Shown piece by piece: positions 1-9,208 of a stretch of DNA of 64,000 nt (positions are counted from its first letter, which is position 1; every line of letters starts with the position of its first letter). Below the pieces are notes generated by a model. The model made no database searches, was not told the origin of the DNA, and saw nothing but the letters and a program-made list of their open reading frames with translations. The stretch lies in assembly GCF_900618535.1 (NCBI RefSeq), contig NZ_UYJA01000001.1, forward strand, positions 620,001 through 684,000. Direction: 5' to 3'. This stretch comes from Pseudomonas bubulae (GTDB lineage Bacteria; Pseudomonadota; Gammaproteobacteria; Pseudomonadales; Pseudomonadaceae). A program made the position numbers and the translations under genes.

Positions 1-338
1 TCCAGCGCGGTGTTGGATTCGGGGTGGATGCGCACGCTGGTATCGACCACGAACTGTTCGCTGGTCGGGTGCAGGATCAGGTGGCTGTCGCTGAGCTGAT
101 AATCCTCGGCGGTCAATTCGATATCGTCGAGGCTGACCGACAGCAGCTCCAGCTGCTGGCCATCCAGCGCCAGAGCCGGCAGGCCGGCGCCACGGGCCGG
201 GTTGCGGCGCATCAGCAGTTGCGCATGAACCAGGGTGTGATCCTCGAACAACTCGAAGGTCAGGTGCGTCTCGTCGATCAGGTAATCGGGCGCCTGGTAG
301 TCCTTCAGGTAGATCATTTGCGGTTGTTCGGTGCGCAT
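1..338 (-). CDS. pepN: Aminopeptidase N, N-terminal fragment
   Basis: This is the 5' end of a minus-strand gene that runs off the left edge; only about 112 codons are present. The product starts MRTEQPQMIYLKDY and continues with FELFEDHTLVHAQL and SVRIHPESNTALE, which I recognise as the N-terminal beta domain of the M1-family zinc aminopeptidase N of Pseudomonas. The family removes N-terminal residues from peptides in the cytoplasm during protein turnover. The zinc motif (HExxH) lies outside the window, so catalysis cannot be checked. The ATG at 336-338 is preceded by AAGGA on the coding strand. A DUF2797 gene lies 12 bp upstream on the same strand, so the two may be co-transcribed. Confidence 0.9.
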   Translation of the reverse strand, partial: MRTEQPQMIYLKDYQAPDYLIDETHLTFELFEDHTLVHAQLLMRRNPARGAGLPALALDGQQLELLSVSLDDIELTAEDYQLSDSHLILHPTSEQFVVDTSVRIHPESNTAL

Positions 339-350
339 GCTGGAGTCCTT

Positions 351-1181
351 TTACTGATGCACGGCCAGCTGGTAGGCCGTGTATTTGCGGATATTGATAA
401 CGCCGGTGTCAAAGATCAGGTATTGGCCCTTGATCCCCATCAGCGTGCCTTCGACGATCGGATCTTTATCCAGATTGAAGCTGACAATCTTGGTCGGATA
501 CTGCTCGACCGGGTAGCAAATCTCGATGGGCTCGACGCTATGCAAAGGCTGTACCGCTTGCAGGCCGAAACGCTCCTGCAGGGTGTGCAGGCCTTCGGCG
601 CAACTCTCGAACAGTTGCGCACGCACTGCGGCGAGGTCTACCGGCGCTGCGTCGCCCTTGAGCAGTGCACGCCAGTTGGTCCGGTCAGCCACTTGCGAGC
701 GGAACAGGTCTTCGACAAACCCCGATTGCTGACGGGTCGCCACGCGCACGATCGGCAATGCCTGGCTGGCACCCTGGTCGAGCCAGCGGGTCGGCAACTG
801 GGTGGCACGGGTAATGCCCACCTTGACCCCGGAGGAGTTGGCCAGATACACCACATGATCGGTCATGCAGAACTGCTCGCCCCACAACGGATCACGGCAA
901 GTGCCCGCGTCATAATGGCAACGCTCCGGGCTCATGATGCACACATCACATTGTGCCAGCTTGGTCATGCACGGGTAGCAGTAGCCCTGGCTGAAGCTCT
1001 TCTTGGTTTTACGCCCGCAGTGAGAGCAGTTGATCTCCCCCAGGTATTCCAGACGCAGTTTAGTGCCAATCAAGGGATTGACCGGCACCTCGGTATCGCC
1101 CAAACGGAACGCATATTGAACGGTCGGCGTTTCCAGGCTTGCCGACATCTTGCTGATTGCACCGCGACCAATCTCAATCAA
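351..1181 (-). CDS. DUF2797 zinc-ribbon protein
   Basis: This 276-residue protein has four-cysteine zinc-ribbon style spacing near its N-terminus (CSHCGRKTKKSF then CYPC) followed by CDVCIMSPERCHY and CRDP, then a conserved block VVYLANSSGVKVGITR that resembles a GIY-YIG-like core. The family is DUF2797 and its function is unknown. I chose a TTG start at 1181, giving MIEIGRGAISKM, because it overlaps the stop of the preceding yeaC-like gene by a few bases. The longest open frame would run 57 bp further and overlap yeaC by 61 bp. An ATG 11 codons downstream (1148) is the alternative. It lies in a yeaC-DUF2797-pepN row on one strand, probably one transcript. Confidence 0.8.
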   Translation of the reverse strand: MIEIGRGAISKMSASLETPTVQYAFRLGDTEVPVNPLIGTKLRLEYLGEINCSHCGRKTKKSFSQGYCYPCMTKLAQCDVCIMSPERCHYDAGTCRDPLWGEQFCMTDHVVYLANSSGVKVGITRATQLPTRWLDQGASQALPIVRVATRQQSGFVEDLFRSQVADRTNWRALLKGDAAPVDLAAVRAQLFESCAEGLHTLQERFGLQAVQPLHSVEPIEICYPVEQYPTKIVSFNLDKDPIVEGTLMGIKGQYLIFDTGVINIRKYTAYQLAVHQ

Positions 1182-1438
1182 TGGATGGCATCCGACTTGA
1201 ACAGGATGTTGGGCACCGGCGCCGATTTCGAGCTGCATTCCTGCGGGCCCATATAACCGGTGCGCTGGTCTTCAGGCAGGTTCTGCACTTCCCAGGCAAT
1301 CATCGCCTGCAACGACAGCTCGCGCTGTTCGGCAGTGAGTTTGTTGCCGTCCGCCCATTTACCGATTTCCACGGCCAGTTTCAGGCTCTGGTAGATCTCG
1401 GGGGTGATGTTTTGAATCATTTCGTTGAAAGAGGACAT
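1178..1438 (-). CDS. yeaC: YeaC family protein (DUF1315)
   Basis: This is an 86-residue soluble protein starting MSSFNEMIQNITPEIYQSL, with the conserved helices of the DUF1315/YeaC family (KLAVEIGKWADG, LTAEQRELSLQAMIAWE). No catalytic residues or membrane segments are seen, and the family has no assigned function. It is the first gene of the group that continues into DUF2797 and pepN, sharing a few bases of overlap with DUF2797. An intergenic REPIN separates it from the rhomboid gene. Confidence 0.85.
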   Translation of the reverse strand: MSSFNEMIQNITPEIYQSLKLAVEIGKWADGNKLTAEQRELSLQAMIAWEVQNLPEDQRTGYMGPQECSSKSAPVPNILFKSDAIH

Positions 1439-1480
1439 GGTTCTGTTTCCGCTCTTTAAAAATCAGATGGCATTTCTATC

Positions 1481-1566
1481 TGTGGGAGCGGGCTTGCTCG
1501 CGATTCAGGCAACTCGGTGCATCTGAATCAACGGGTTGAACCCATCGCGAGCAAGCCCGCTCCCAC
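1481..1566. repeat. REPIN (paired REP palindromes)
   Basis: Two inverted copies of a Pseudomonas REP sequence (TGTGGGAGCGGGCTTGCTCG at 1481 and its reverse complement ending at 1566) flank about 40 bp. They lie in the 144-bp gap between the rhomboid and yeaC genes. These are non-autonomous palindromes usually mobilised in trans by a RAYT transposase, which is not encoded in this window. Four similar elements occur elsewhere in the window. Confidence 0.9.
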
Positions 1567-1582
1567 GCGACAATTCGAAACT

Positions 1583-2455
1583 TTATACAGCCTGCCTGCG
1601 CCGCGCCCAAAGCCCGCCCAGGAAGCCGGTCAGGCAACCGATGACCAGTCCGCCCACATGGGCGGCATTGGCGATCTGGCCAAAGCCGATCATCGACACC
1701 AGCCCCGACATGCACAATGCCAGCCACACCAGCATCATCACCAGCACACCGCGCGGCAGGTTATACAGGGGGTTTGGCGCCATCAACTGATAGATCCAGA
1801 CATGCCCCAACAGCCCGTACAACACCCCCGACAACCCGCCAAACAGGCTCGGGCCGCCCACCAGGTACTGGGCGAAGTTGGACACCAGGCTGAACAACAG
1901 GCTCAGGCCGATCAGGTTGACGCTGCCCTGGCGCATTTCAATGCGCCGCCCCAGCTCCCAGTACCACATGCCGTTCATGGCGATATGCAGGAAACCGAAG
2001 TGAATCAACATCGGCGTAAACAGTCGCCACCACTGCCCGGACGCCAGGCTGTCAGACAAGGGGACAAAGTCGATGTACTGGCCATAAATGCTGAAGTCCA
2101 GAAACGTGAAAAACCTCAGGGCCGACAAATTGTCACCCAGTTGCGTCACCGCAGCCACGATTACGCACAGCAGCAACACGATGGCTGTGGCCGGGCTATC
2201 GCGCAGCTGCTGCGCAAAACCCGGGCGGGCCATGGCCTGCGGCCGTTCGACAACGGGTAAGGCGTGATCGGGGTCACCCAGCGGAAAACGCTGGTACAGG
2301 CTGCGCACGTCATCGGCAATGGACTCAGGTGCCCACAGCACCTGCTCGCCTGCCTCTTCACTGACCCGATGGGGCACCTGCATGCGCCGCAGCAAAGCAA
2401 CAAAACCGCTCAGGTCCACAGACAACGGCAAACGCAATACCGCTACAACACTCAT
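1583..2455 (-). CDS. glpG: Rhomboid family intramembrane serine protease
   Basis: This 290-residue polytopic membrane protein has a soluble N-terminal domain of about 85 residues, as in GlpG, followed by a six-helix rhomboid core. The catalytic serine is in GGLSGVLYG (Ser209) and the catalytic histidine is in AAHVGG (His266). The supporting HxxxN motif is HIAMN (157-161) and the loop-1 motif is WWRLFTP. Rhomboids cut within or near transmembrane helices of membrane proteins. The ATG overlaps the TGA of the upstream phosphatase gene (ATGA, 2452-2455), so translation is probably coupled with phosphatase and nadK. The substrate is unknown. Confidence 0.93.
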   Translation of the reverse strand: MSVVAVLRLPLSVDLSGFVALLRRMQVPHRVSEEAGEQVLWAPESIADDVRSLYQRFPLGDPDHALPVVERPQAMARPGFAQQLRDSPATAIVLLLCVIVAAVTQLGDNLSALRFFTFLDFSIYGQYIDFVPLSDSLASGQWWRLFTPMLIHFGFLHIAMNGMWYWELGRRIEMRQGSVNLIGLSLLFSLVSNFAQYLVGGPSLFGGLSGVLYGLLGHVWIYQLMAPNPLYNLPRGVLVMMLVWLALCMSGLVSMIGFGQIANAAHVGGLVIGCLTGFLGGLWARRRQAV

Positions 2456-3423
2456 TGAATGGCCTCAGGGCGATCTACATTCACCCATACAAATTTGTCC
2501 GGATCGAGCCGGGTTTCCTGGTCAAGGCGATAAGCCACCAGTTTGCCGTACAACACCGCGCTGTAATCCAGGCACGCCAGGTTCGGACGGATCGGCGCGG
2601 GCCGGCCGCTGCGCCAGTAGTGCCCGACAAACAACAGCGGTTCATCAATGCCGTAACGTAACAGGGCACTTTTTTCAGTGGAGGACAGCGGCTGCTGTGC
2701 CACCCGTTCAGGCAGCGCGTCCGGCTGGAAAACGATATCGCCGTAGGTCTTGGGGTCGTCTTCCCAGAACTTGGTGCGAAAGAATGCCCGCGTCAGGCCG
2801 TCGCCACCGGTCAGGGTCATGCCCCCCGGCAGGCGCATGTCAGTGCCACGCAACAGGCGGTTGAAGCTCAGGCTGGCAAAGCTGTCCGACACCGCCGCGG
2901 CCTGCAAGAAGGCCTCGTCAATGCAGCCGTCGGGGTATTGCGCACGCAGGGTGGCGATCACTTCGCTGTCCCAGCAGGCATGTACCACCCGGAAGCGCCC
3001 GGCATCGACAAACAGCGGCATGTCGTAAAACCACTGCACAAACTCGCGCCATTCAGCGGGATACTTGTCGAACTGTTCGAGGGTTTCGTGGATCAACCGG
3101 GCATGGCGCGGCGTGTGCTCGCGCACAAACTGCTTGCCACTTCCGGCTGGCGCGGGTGTGCACCAGCCCAGCGCGTTGAATTCATGGTTACCCATCAGGC
3201 ACAGGGCCTGACCGCTGCGTACCATGTCGTAGACAATATGCAGCGACTCGCGAATGCGCGGGCCGCGATCAATAATGTCACCCAGAAACACCGCCATCCG
3301 TTGCGGGTGTCGCCAGATACCGGCGAGTTTTCGATAGCCCAGACGCTCCAGCAGGTGCTCAAGGGTATGAGCACAGCCATGCACGTCACCGATCAGATCG
3401 TAACTGCGCGCTGGATCGAGCAT
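2452..3423 (-). CDS. Metallophosphoesterase (calcineurin-like)
   Basis: This 323-residue protein has the metallophosphoesterase metal-binding motifs in order: GDVHG (12-16), GDIIDRGP (48-55) and GNHEF (78-82), plus a later histidine cluster (FVGHYWRSG). The set is typical of PPP-type Ser/Thr or Ap4A-like phosphatases with a dinuclear metal centre. It is cytosolic, with no signal peptide. The first base of its ATG is shared with the last base of the nadK stop (TGATG), and its own stop overlaps the rhomboid start, so nadK, this gene and the rhomboid gene form a tight operon. The physiological substrate cannot be told from sequence. Confidence 0.88.
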   Translation of the reverse strand: MLDPARSYDLIGDVHGCAHTLEHLLERLGYRKLAGIWRHPQRMAVFLGDIIDRGPRIRESLHIVYDMVRSGQALCLMGNHEFNALGWCTPAPAGSGKQFVREHTPRHARLIHETLEQFDKYPAEWREFVQWFYDMPLFVDAGRFRVVHACWDSEVIATLRAQYPDGCIDEAFLQAAAVSDSFASLSFNRLLRGTDMRLPGGMTLTGGDGLTRAFFRTKFWEDDPKTYGDIVFQPDALPERVAQQPLSSTEKSALLRYGIDEPLLFVGHYWRSGRPAPIRPNLACLDYSAVLYGKLVAYRLDQETRLDPDKFVWVNVDRPEAIQ

Positions 3424-4313
3424 CAGTCAGCCCTGCCGCCCAGTCGGCTACCCCAGCCAAGCTTGGTCCGACACACTTCGTAGTAGTTGTGGTCCAAAGG
3501 ATGAATCAGGCGCAGTTTTTGCGCTTTTTTGCTGACGTTGATGGTGTCGCCCGGCGCACAGGTGAAGTGGTTTTGACCGTCACACGAAACCTGCGGGTAG
3601 ATCTGCATGTCCTTGGCCACCACTATTTTCAACTCACTGTTGCCATCGACCACGATCGGGCGGCTGCTCAGGGTATGCGGGTACATGGGCACAATCACGA
3701 TCGCGTCGAGCTTGGGGTGCATGATCGGGCCGCCCGCTGACATGGCATAGGCCGTTGAGCCCGTGGGCGTGGCCACGATCAGGCCGTCGGCCTTCTGGCT
3801 GCAGACGAACTGGCCATCGATATGCAGTTCGAACTCGATCATGCGCGTGGACTTGCCCGGGTGCAGCACCACATCATTGAGGGCATCGCCCTGGCCGATG
3901 GCTTCGCCGTGACGGCGCACTTCGGCCTGCAGCAGAAAACGGTTTTCAACCAGGTAGTGGCCGTCAAGCACCTCAGCAACTTTGACTTCCAGTTCATCGG
4001 GACGGATATCGGTCAGAAAGCCCAGACTGCCACGGTTGATACCCAGCACCGGTACATTGTGCCGGGCCAGCGCGCGGGCGGCGCCCAGCAAACTGCCATC
4101 GCCGCCGACCACAATCACCATGTCGCAGACTTCGCCAAGCATTTTGCGTGACGAAGTTTGCAGGCCGTGACCGGGCAACACCTCGGCGATCGTGTCTTCA
4201 AGGATCACGTGCATATGCCGCTCGAGCAGGAATTTTTTCAGTCGGCGAACCGTATCGAGCACTTGCGAGCTGCCCAGACGACCTATGATGCCGATATTAC
4301 GAAATTGCTCCAT
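3423..4313 (-). CDS. nadK: NAD kinase
   Basis: The 296-residue product starts MEQFRNIGIIGRLGS and carries the NAD-kinase signature GGDGS at 70-74, then NRGSLGFLTDI and the NDVV motif of the active site. The enzyme phosphorylates NAD to NADP in the cytoplasm and is essential in most bacteria. Length fits the family. A clear AGGAG precedes the ATG. It is the first gene of a three-gene overlapping operon with the metallophosphatase and the rhomboid protease, and it is divergent from the DUF1853 gene; the roughly 100 bp between them must carry both promoters. Confidence 0.96.
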   Translation of the reverse strand: MEQFRNIGIIGRLGSSQVLDTVRRLKKFLLERHMHVILEDTIAEVLPGHGLQTSSRKMLGEVCDMVIVVGGDGSLLGAARALARHNVPVLGINRGSLGFLTDIRPDELEVKVAEVLDGHYLVENRFLLQAEVRRHGEAIGQGDALNDVVLHPGKSTRMIEFELHIDGQFVCSQKADGLIVATPTGSTAYAMSAGGPIMHPKLDAIVIVPMYPHTLSSRPIVVDGNSELKIVVAKDMQIYPQVSCDGQNHFTCAPGDTINVSKKAQKLRLIHPLDHNYYEVCRTKLGWGSRLGGRAD

Positions 4314-4414
4314 GGGGCTCCTGCGGGATTCTATGCGTGCGAAAATAACGATTATGGGCGAAAGACGACGATAGACAAAACCCTTTCAGCCCCGTGAACG
4401 GCTATGCTCGCACA

Positions 4415-5371
4415 ATGACCCTCTTCCCCGACTTGCTCAACCTGCCCCATCAATTGCGCCACCCCGAGGTGCGCGATCTGGCGTGGGTGATCCTCGCACC
4501 ACCGATGCTGACCCACACCCCCTGGCCCCAACGCCATCCATTGGCAGGCAGCGACTGGGTCCAGGCGCCGGAGCAACTGGAGCACTGGCTGCGCGAGCTG
4601 GACCGCAACTGCCAACCACTCCTGCACTGGCTCGAACTGGCCACCACCCGACGCCTGGGGCGCTATTACGAGCGCTTGTGGCAGTTTGCAGTGCAGCATG
4701 CCCCGGGCGTCGAGCTGATTGCCGCGAACCTGCCGATCCGCCTGGGCGGGCATACCCTGGGTGAGCTCGATTTAGTGCTGCGAGACCGCGACGGCGTGCA
4801 TCATCTGGAACTGGCGATCAAACTCTACCTCGGCCCCCAGGACGGTGATGGCGCAGACCCTGCGCAATGGCTAGGCCCCGGCAGCAATGACCGCCTGGAC
4901 CGCAAGCTCAAGCATTTCTGCCAGCACCAGCTACCCATGTCCAGCCGCCCGGAAAGCCGTGAAGTGCTGGCCGGGCTGGATGTGCAGGCGTTCAGCGCTC
5001 ATTTGTGGCTTGGCGGCTACCTGCTGTATCCGTGGCCAGGGCAGGCCCGACCACCAGCCGGTGCCAACCCGCAACACCTGCGCGGGCGCTGGTTGCATCA
5101 GCGCGACTGGCCGGCGTTTATCCGCCAGAGCGCCACCGGTTGCTGGCAACCCCTGCCCCGGCATGCCTGGCTGGCTCCGGCGCGCTATGCTCCTGAGGGG
5201 ATATGGGCGGCACAACAGCTGGATATCTGGCTGGCAGAACTGCACCCGCAAGCACCGGCGCAGCTGCTGGTTCGCCTGACTGAAAACGATGAGGGCGACT
5301 GGGAAGAGGCTGAACGCCTGTTTCTGGTTTCCGATCTTTGGCCTAATGTGCCGGGAAGCCCTGAAAACTGA
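4415..5371 (+). CDS. DUF1853 family protein
   Basis: This is a 318-residue soluble protein of family DUF1853 (starting [14 protein letters not shown], with [16 protein letters not shown] and the central [10 protein letters not shown] and [10 protein letters not shown]). The central ExD and ExK-like pattern (GELDLV, LELAIK) resembles a PD-(D/E)XK nuclease core, but that is an inference and not an established activity. I prefer the ATG at 4415; an in-frame GTG at 4394 would add seven residues. Neither has a good Shine-Dalgarno sequence. It is divergent from nadK and monocistronic. Confidence 0.8.
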   Translation: MTLFPDLLNLPHQLRHPEVRDLAWVILAPPMLTHTPWPQRHPLAGSDWVQAPEQLEHWLRELDRNCQPLLHWLELATTRRLGRYYERLWQFAVQHAPGVELIAANLPIRLGGHTLGELDLVLRDRDGVHHLELAIKLYLGPQDGDGADPAQWLGPGSNDRLDRKLKHFCQHQLPMSSRPESREVLAGLDVQAFSAHLWLGGYLLYPWPGQARPPAGANPQHLRGRWLHQRDWPAFIRQSATGCWQPLPRHAWLAPARYAPEGIWAAQQLDIWLAELHPQAPAQLLVRLTENDEGDWEEAERLFLVSDLWPNVPGSPEN

Positions 5372-5465
5372 CACATCTCAAGTGCAAGATTGCTCAGGCC
5401 ACTTAGAGTAAAGGAACTCCGTCAACAAGAACGGGGACTTTAGACCTGAACCGTGAGGAACCACC

Positions 5466-6014
5466 ATGACCTGGAAAAGCACCGCCCATCACTACAGCCG
5501 GATGTCCATCGCCCTGCACTGGCTGATGGTGCTGCTGTTTATATTGATCTACGCCTCGATCGAGTTTCGCGGGATCTTCCCCAAGGACAGCGACGGGCGC
5601 AACCTGATGAAGGATGCGCACTTCATGCTCGGGTTGACGGTGTTTGCACTGGTCTGGCTAAGGCTGCTGGCCCGAACCCTGGGCGTTGCGCCGAAAATCA
5701 CCCCGACACCACCCGCTTGGCAGACCGCTCTGGCCACTTTGATGCACTGGGCGTTGTACCTGTTCATGATCGCCATGCCGGTGCTGGGTTACCTGGTGCT
5801 GAGCTACAACGACAAGCCGGTGTACTTTTATGGTTTCGATATCCTGCCCCTGACCGCCAAGGACCCGGACTTCGCCAAGCAGATCAAGAGCTGGCATGAA
5901 CTGGGCGGTACCATCGGTTACTGGCTGATCGGCCTGCATGCCGTGGCCGGTCTGGGGCATCACTATCTGATCAAGGACAACACTTTGCTGCGCATGTTGC
6001 CCGGGCGTTCTTAA
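5466..6014 (+). CDS. Cytochrome b561 family protein
   Basis: This 182-residue membrane protein has four predicted helices and the di-heme-ligating histidines typical of the bacterial cytochrome b561/CybB family: His in SIALHWLMV, in MKDAHFML, in LMHWALY, and the C-terminal LHAVAGLGHHY. Such proteins pass electrons between quinol and periplasmic acceptors; in E. coli CybB acts as a superoxide:ubiquinone oxidoreductase. GAGGA lies just upstream of the ATG. Its stop codon overlaps the stop of the convergent deaminase gene by 4 bp (6011-6014), so no separate terminator fits between them. Confidence 0.9.
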   Translation: MTWKSTAHHYSRMSIALHWLMVLLFILIYASIEFRGIFPKDSDGRNLMKDAHFMLGLTVFALVWLRLLARTLGVAPKITPTPPAWQTALATLMHWALYLFMIAMPVLGYLVLSYNDKPVYFYGFDILPLTAKDPDFAKQIKSWHELGGTIGYWLIGLHAVAGLGHHYLIKDNTLLRMLPGRS

Positions 6015-6934
6015 AGCCCCAGGTCAACCCCCCGGCGGCCTTGCAGGCCGCCGGTGTGAACAAACACCACACGCATTCCCCGTGTAATAACCCCCTTTTC
6101 AACCGCCTGGGCCAGTGCCATCAAAGCCTTGGCCGTGTAAAGCGGCTCCAGTGGCATGCCACTGGCCACTTCATTGGCCCGCATAAACGCCAGCAAGGCG
6201 TCGTCCACCTTGGCAAAACCGCCACGACTGGCATCGACCAGCTCAAAATTTCGCTCCTGCAGCCCGCCAGCCTGCAAAATGGCCTCAACCTGCAGGGCCA
6301 CGCCGTGGTCCTCGGGAACCGCCAGCGCGCCATATACCCGACGCCTACCCTCCTCGCCCAGCACCAGCCCGGCCAGGGTGGTGCCGGTCCCCGCGGCCAG
6401 CCACCAAGCGTCGTAATCTTGCCAACCTATAGTCGCCAATTGCTCGCGCACCCTGCTTACCAACGGCATGCAACCCAGGGCACCCGCCAGCCCGCCGCCC
6501 CCCTCGGGCACCTGATGCAGGTTCGGGTACAGGGCGTGCCACGGTTGCCAAAAGTCCGGCTCATGCCGCGCCCGATACCCGGCAAATCCCAGCCAGTGCA
6601 GTTGCATGCCAAAGCGCTCAAGGTCGAGCGTGGTGGGGGTTTGTTGAGGGTGACCGCGCAACAGCCCCACGGTGGCAAAGCCAAAACGCTTGCCGGCAGC
6701 TGCCAGGGCATGCAAATGATTGGAATGGGCGCCGCCCAGGCTGATCAGCCCGTCAGCCCCTGCTGCCCGTGCCCTGCGTAAATGGTCAGTGAGCTTGAAC
6801 CACTTGTTGCCGCTGATCAGCGGGTCAATAAGGTCCAGCCGCAATACGGCTGCTTCGATCCCGGCCTGCTGCAGCCACTCTACGTTTAAAGGCTGCAAAG
6901 GTGCATGAGGGTACCAGTCGATCAGAGACAGCAT
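6011..6934 (-). CDS. PLP-dependent ACC deaminase / D-cysteine desulfhydrase family
   Basis: This 307-residue fold-type II PLP enzyme has its PLP lysine in SGNKWFKL, the GGAHSNH substrate/cofactor loop, and a glycine-rich phosphate loop AAGTGTTLAG. These are features of the ACC deaminase/D-cysteine desulfhydrase (YedO/DcyD) group. The sequence alone does not tell which of the two reactions it performs; the short length and the GGAHSNH loop are shared by both. It is convergent with cytochrome b561. The 5' side faces an AT-rich gap and then the M60 protease gene. Confidence 0.82.
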   Translation of the reverse strand: MLSLIDWYPHAPLQPLNVEWLQQAGIEAAVLRLDLIDPLISGNKWFKLTDHLRRARAAGADGLISLGGAHSNHLHALAAAGKRFGFATVGLLRGHPQQTPTTLDLERFGMQLHWLGFAGYRARHEPDFWQPWHALYPNLHQVPEGGGGLAGALGCMPLVSRVREQLATIGWQDYDAWWLAAGTGTTLAGLVLGEEGRRRVYGALAVPEDHGVALQVEAILQAGGLQERNFELVDASRGGFAKVDDALLAFMRANEVASGMPLEPLYTAKALMALAQAVEKGVITRGMRVVFVHTGGLQGRRGVDLGL

Positions 6935-7166
6935 TAAGGGTCGATTTCCTCTAAAAACAGGGATTTTACTTCATTGCCCCGTATTCAACATGCTTTTTGA
7001 TACAGGCCGCTTACATATCAAGCCTGGCTAACTTTACCTACAACTTACGACTACAACATTAAAATGCCTACTAAATCACAAGAAAAAAACTCTATTTCCC
7101 AAGACCAAGCTCATGCAATCTGAGGGAGCTGGCAGACTACGCCGGTATCTTTCCCTACAAACAACT
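6935..7166. other. AT-rich intergenic region
   Basis: This 230-bp spacer between two divergent genes is far richer in A and T than its surroundings. It presumably holds the promoters of both genes, but no clear -35/-10 pair or operator stands out. The composition shift continues into the M60 protease gene. Confidence 0.5.
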
Positions 7167-9116
7167 ATGAAAAGACCGAAAGATATGAACATCAACTGTA
7201 TTAGCGCAATGTTACTTGGCAGCCTATGTTCCTTGAGTGCATTCACCCCTGCTCTAGCGCAGGAGCAAACACTGTGGTGGAGAAGTCACGAGTCAAAGCC
7301 CGGATTCGTCGAAGCCCTGGCAGAATTCAACCTTTCACCACAATTATTGAACAGCGATCCCGACAAGGCCCTCACAGACAGCAATGATCCTCTGACACCC
7401 CTCTACTGGATCCGCAAAACACTAGAGCAATATACTGGCGACACCTCAGGAAATTACAAAGTACCTGTAACCGAAGGTCATACTAATGGACGAAACAGGA
7501 CAAGCATGCATGGCAGGCATGGTTTTTTTACTACCCCTGTATTTTTGAGCACCTCACAGTCTGTAGAAATCACAAGAACCCCATCCGACAGCAATATAAC
7601 TTGCAGTGCCTGGACCATCCCAGACTTCAATGTGCCTTCAAGTTTACATGATGAGCTCAGGCTCCCTGCTGCCCCGACCGAGTACACGGTCACTTACACA
7701 GCCTCCAGAAATGGGACTCTGCTGCTTTCGTGCCAAGACCCGACACGCGACATGCAGAACGCCGGAAAAATGATTCCCCTACACGTCAACAAGGGCAATG
7801 CACAACATGTACCGATGTTTATTTTTGGCATAACAACAAAAGAAGAATGGAAAACAACCCTCAGCCAACAGCCCAATCCATCAGGAGAGGTGCTGTTATT
7901 CGACGGGCGGACCCGCTTCTACATGCCAGCTAAAGTCGCTAACCGCAACAAGAACATTGACATTATGCGGTTAATGCGCGAGCACCTGCTCATGACACTG
8001 GTAAACGACCGGCTCAATGGATTTGACAGTCAGTCGATAGCGGCCCCGCTCGACTTGCCCACGCCAGGCTTGATCAATGCTTCTTATGCTGCATGTTGCA
8101 GTGCATCAGGTGGCCAGGGACTCATCAAGATCAACTTTGGCGGAGCTGCCGTTCCCACCTCATGGGGTTACTGGCATGAATACGGCCACATGAATCAGGT
8201 CGGATGGACGTGGGGGGGGCTCTCGGAAGTTACGGTCAACCTTTACTCAGTCGCCGCTTGCCGTCGCCTTCAAGGGTCGTATCAATTGAAGGACTGTCAT
8301 CCGGGCGCTGCCTACTCGGACAAAACCTGGGATCGGGAATCCGTGGGCAACTATTTAAAATCAGGCAAGGCTTATAACTTTGACGGCGCAATTGAAGGAG
8401 GAGACTTTAATCGCTCGGTCATGTTCAACCAATTGGCGGCCTCCTATGAGAACCTTTACCCCCAACTTGGAAAAGCTTTTCGTAAAGAGTTCAACTATGC
8501 AGACAACGCGACTGCTTTCAATACCAACGCCAAGAAAAAAGATTGGTTCGTTGTCAATGCCAGTCGTTTTTCCGGCCGTGACCTAAGAAGCTTTTTCGAC
8601 AAATGGGGGGTGGCTTACTCAGCCGAAGCCAGCAAGACCATCGCAAACATGGAACTGGCACAACCTTTACAACCTGTAGGAGCTGACACCCGCAATAACT
8701 GGGCTATCGCGGCAAACAGTGCAAGTTCAACACATGGCCAGATGCAGGATGGTAGTGCAAAAAATATTGCATACGTCGCATACAACATCAATGAAGGCCC
8801 TGTGGACTTGACATGGGCAGACTCCAACTACACGAAGCTGATCGTGCCTGCCTGGGATCAATCAAATAAAATCAGTTACCTCACTTTCCGGGGCACACGC
8901 AGCAACGGGGGCTGTGCAAAACGCTCTTTAAACTCCGCGACTGGCTGTGCTCAACCGGGTTACAGCTATTGGAACATCGAATACCACCCTCAAGACAATC
9001 CTGGGCTTAAAGGCAACCTAAGAGGCCGTATTCAACTCGCTGCAAGGGATTGGAAGTTACCTGCCTGGGGTGCCCAACTGGATATCCCGTTTACAGTGGC
9101 TGATACATTTCAATAA
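7167..9116 (+). CDS. Secreted M60-like (enhancin/IMPa-type) zinc metallopeptidase
   Basis: The product is about 649 residues. It opens with a signal peptide: charged MKRPKDMN, a hydrophobic core (ISAMLLGSLCSLSAF) and a likely signal-peptidase I site after ALA (PALAQEQ). The catalytic zinc motif is HEYGH (starting near residue 337), followed 12 residues later by a glutamate (GGLSEVT); this HExxH-x(n)-E layout is that of the M60/M60-like gluzincins. Known members cut mucins and O-glycosylated proteins; P. aeruginosa IMPa is one. The C-terminal third looks like a beta domain. Start choice is open: an ATG at 7113 gives 667 residues and one at 7185 gives 643. The gene is AT-richer than its neighbours, suggesting acquisition. 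Confidence 0.8.
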   Translation: MKRPKDMNINCISAMLLGSLCSLSAFTPALAQEQTLWWRSHESKPGFVEALAEFNLSPQLLNSDPDKALTDSNDPLTPLYWIRKTLEQYTGDTSGNYKVPVTEGHTNGRNRTSMHGRHGFFTTPVFLSTSQSVEITRTPSDSNITCSAWTIPDFNVPSSLHDELRLPAAPTEYTVTYTASRNGTLLLSCQDPTRDMQNAGKMIPLHVNKGNAQHVPMFIFGITTKEEWKTTLSQQPNPSGEVLLFDGRTRFYMPAKVANRNKNIDIMRLMREHLLMTLVNDRLNGFDSQSIAAPLDLPTPGLINASYAACCSASGGQGLIKINFGGAAVPTSWGYWHEYGHMNQVGWTWGGLSEVTVNLYSVAACRRLQGSYQLKDCHPGAAYSDKTWDRESVGNYLKSGKAYNFDGAIEGGDFNRSVMFNQLAASYENLYPQLGKAFRKEFNYADNATAFNTNAKKKDWFVVNASRFSGRDLRSFFDKWGVAYSAEASKTIANMELAQPLQPVGADTRNNWAIAANSASSTHGQMQDGSAKNIAYVAYNINEGPVDLTWADSNYTKLIVPAWDQSNKISYLTFRGTRSNGGCAKRSLNSATGCAQPGYSYWNIEYHPQDNPGLKGNLRGRIQLAARDWKLPAWGAQLDIPFTVADTFQ

Positions 9117-9171
9117 ATGTATTAACAGTCTGCGGGCACGTGTATCCCCGCCAGCTTAAGCGTGGCTTGGC

Positions 9172-9208
9172 TGTAGTCCTTTTCGCTCGAAGGGAGGAGA
9201 GGACTACA
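9172..9208. terminator. Stem-loop after the M60 gene
   Basis: A 9-bp perfect stem (TGTAGTCCT paired with AGGACTACA) encloses a 19-nt loop that can itself pair (TTCG with CGAA). It sits 55 bp after the protease stop. No T-run follows, so a rho-independent terminator is only one reading. The rest of the 274-bp gap to mrdA shows no gene. Confidence 0.4.

Noticed and set aside
24..1256. 410-codon plus-strand frame across pepN, DUF2797 and yeaC
   Set aside because: It crosses three real minus-strand genes and a ribosome-binding region, and the translation has no domain-like content.
1481..1566. Possible CRISPR-like or terminator repeats in several intergenic gaps
   Set aside because: The repeats are paired inverted REP palindromes scattered singly, not direct repeats with unique spacers, and match the known Pseudomonas REPIN form.
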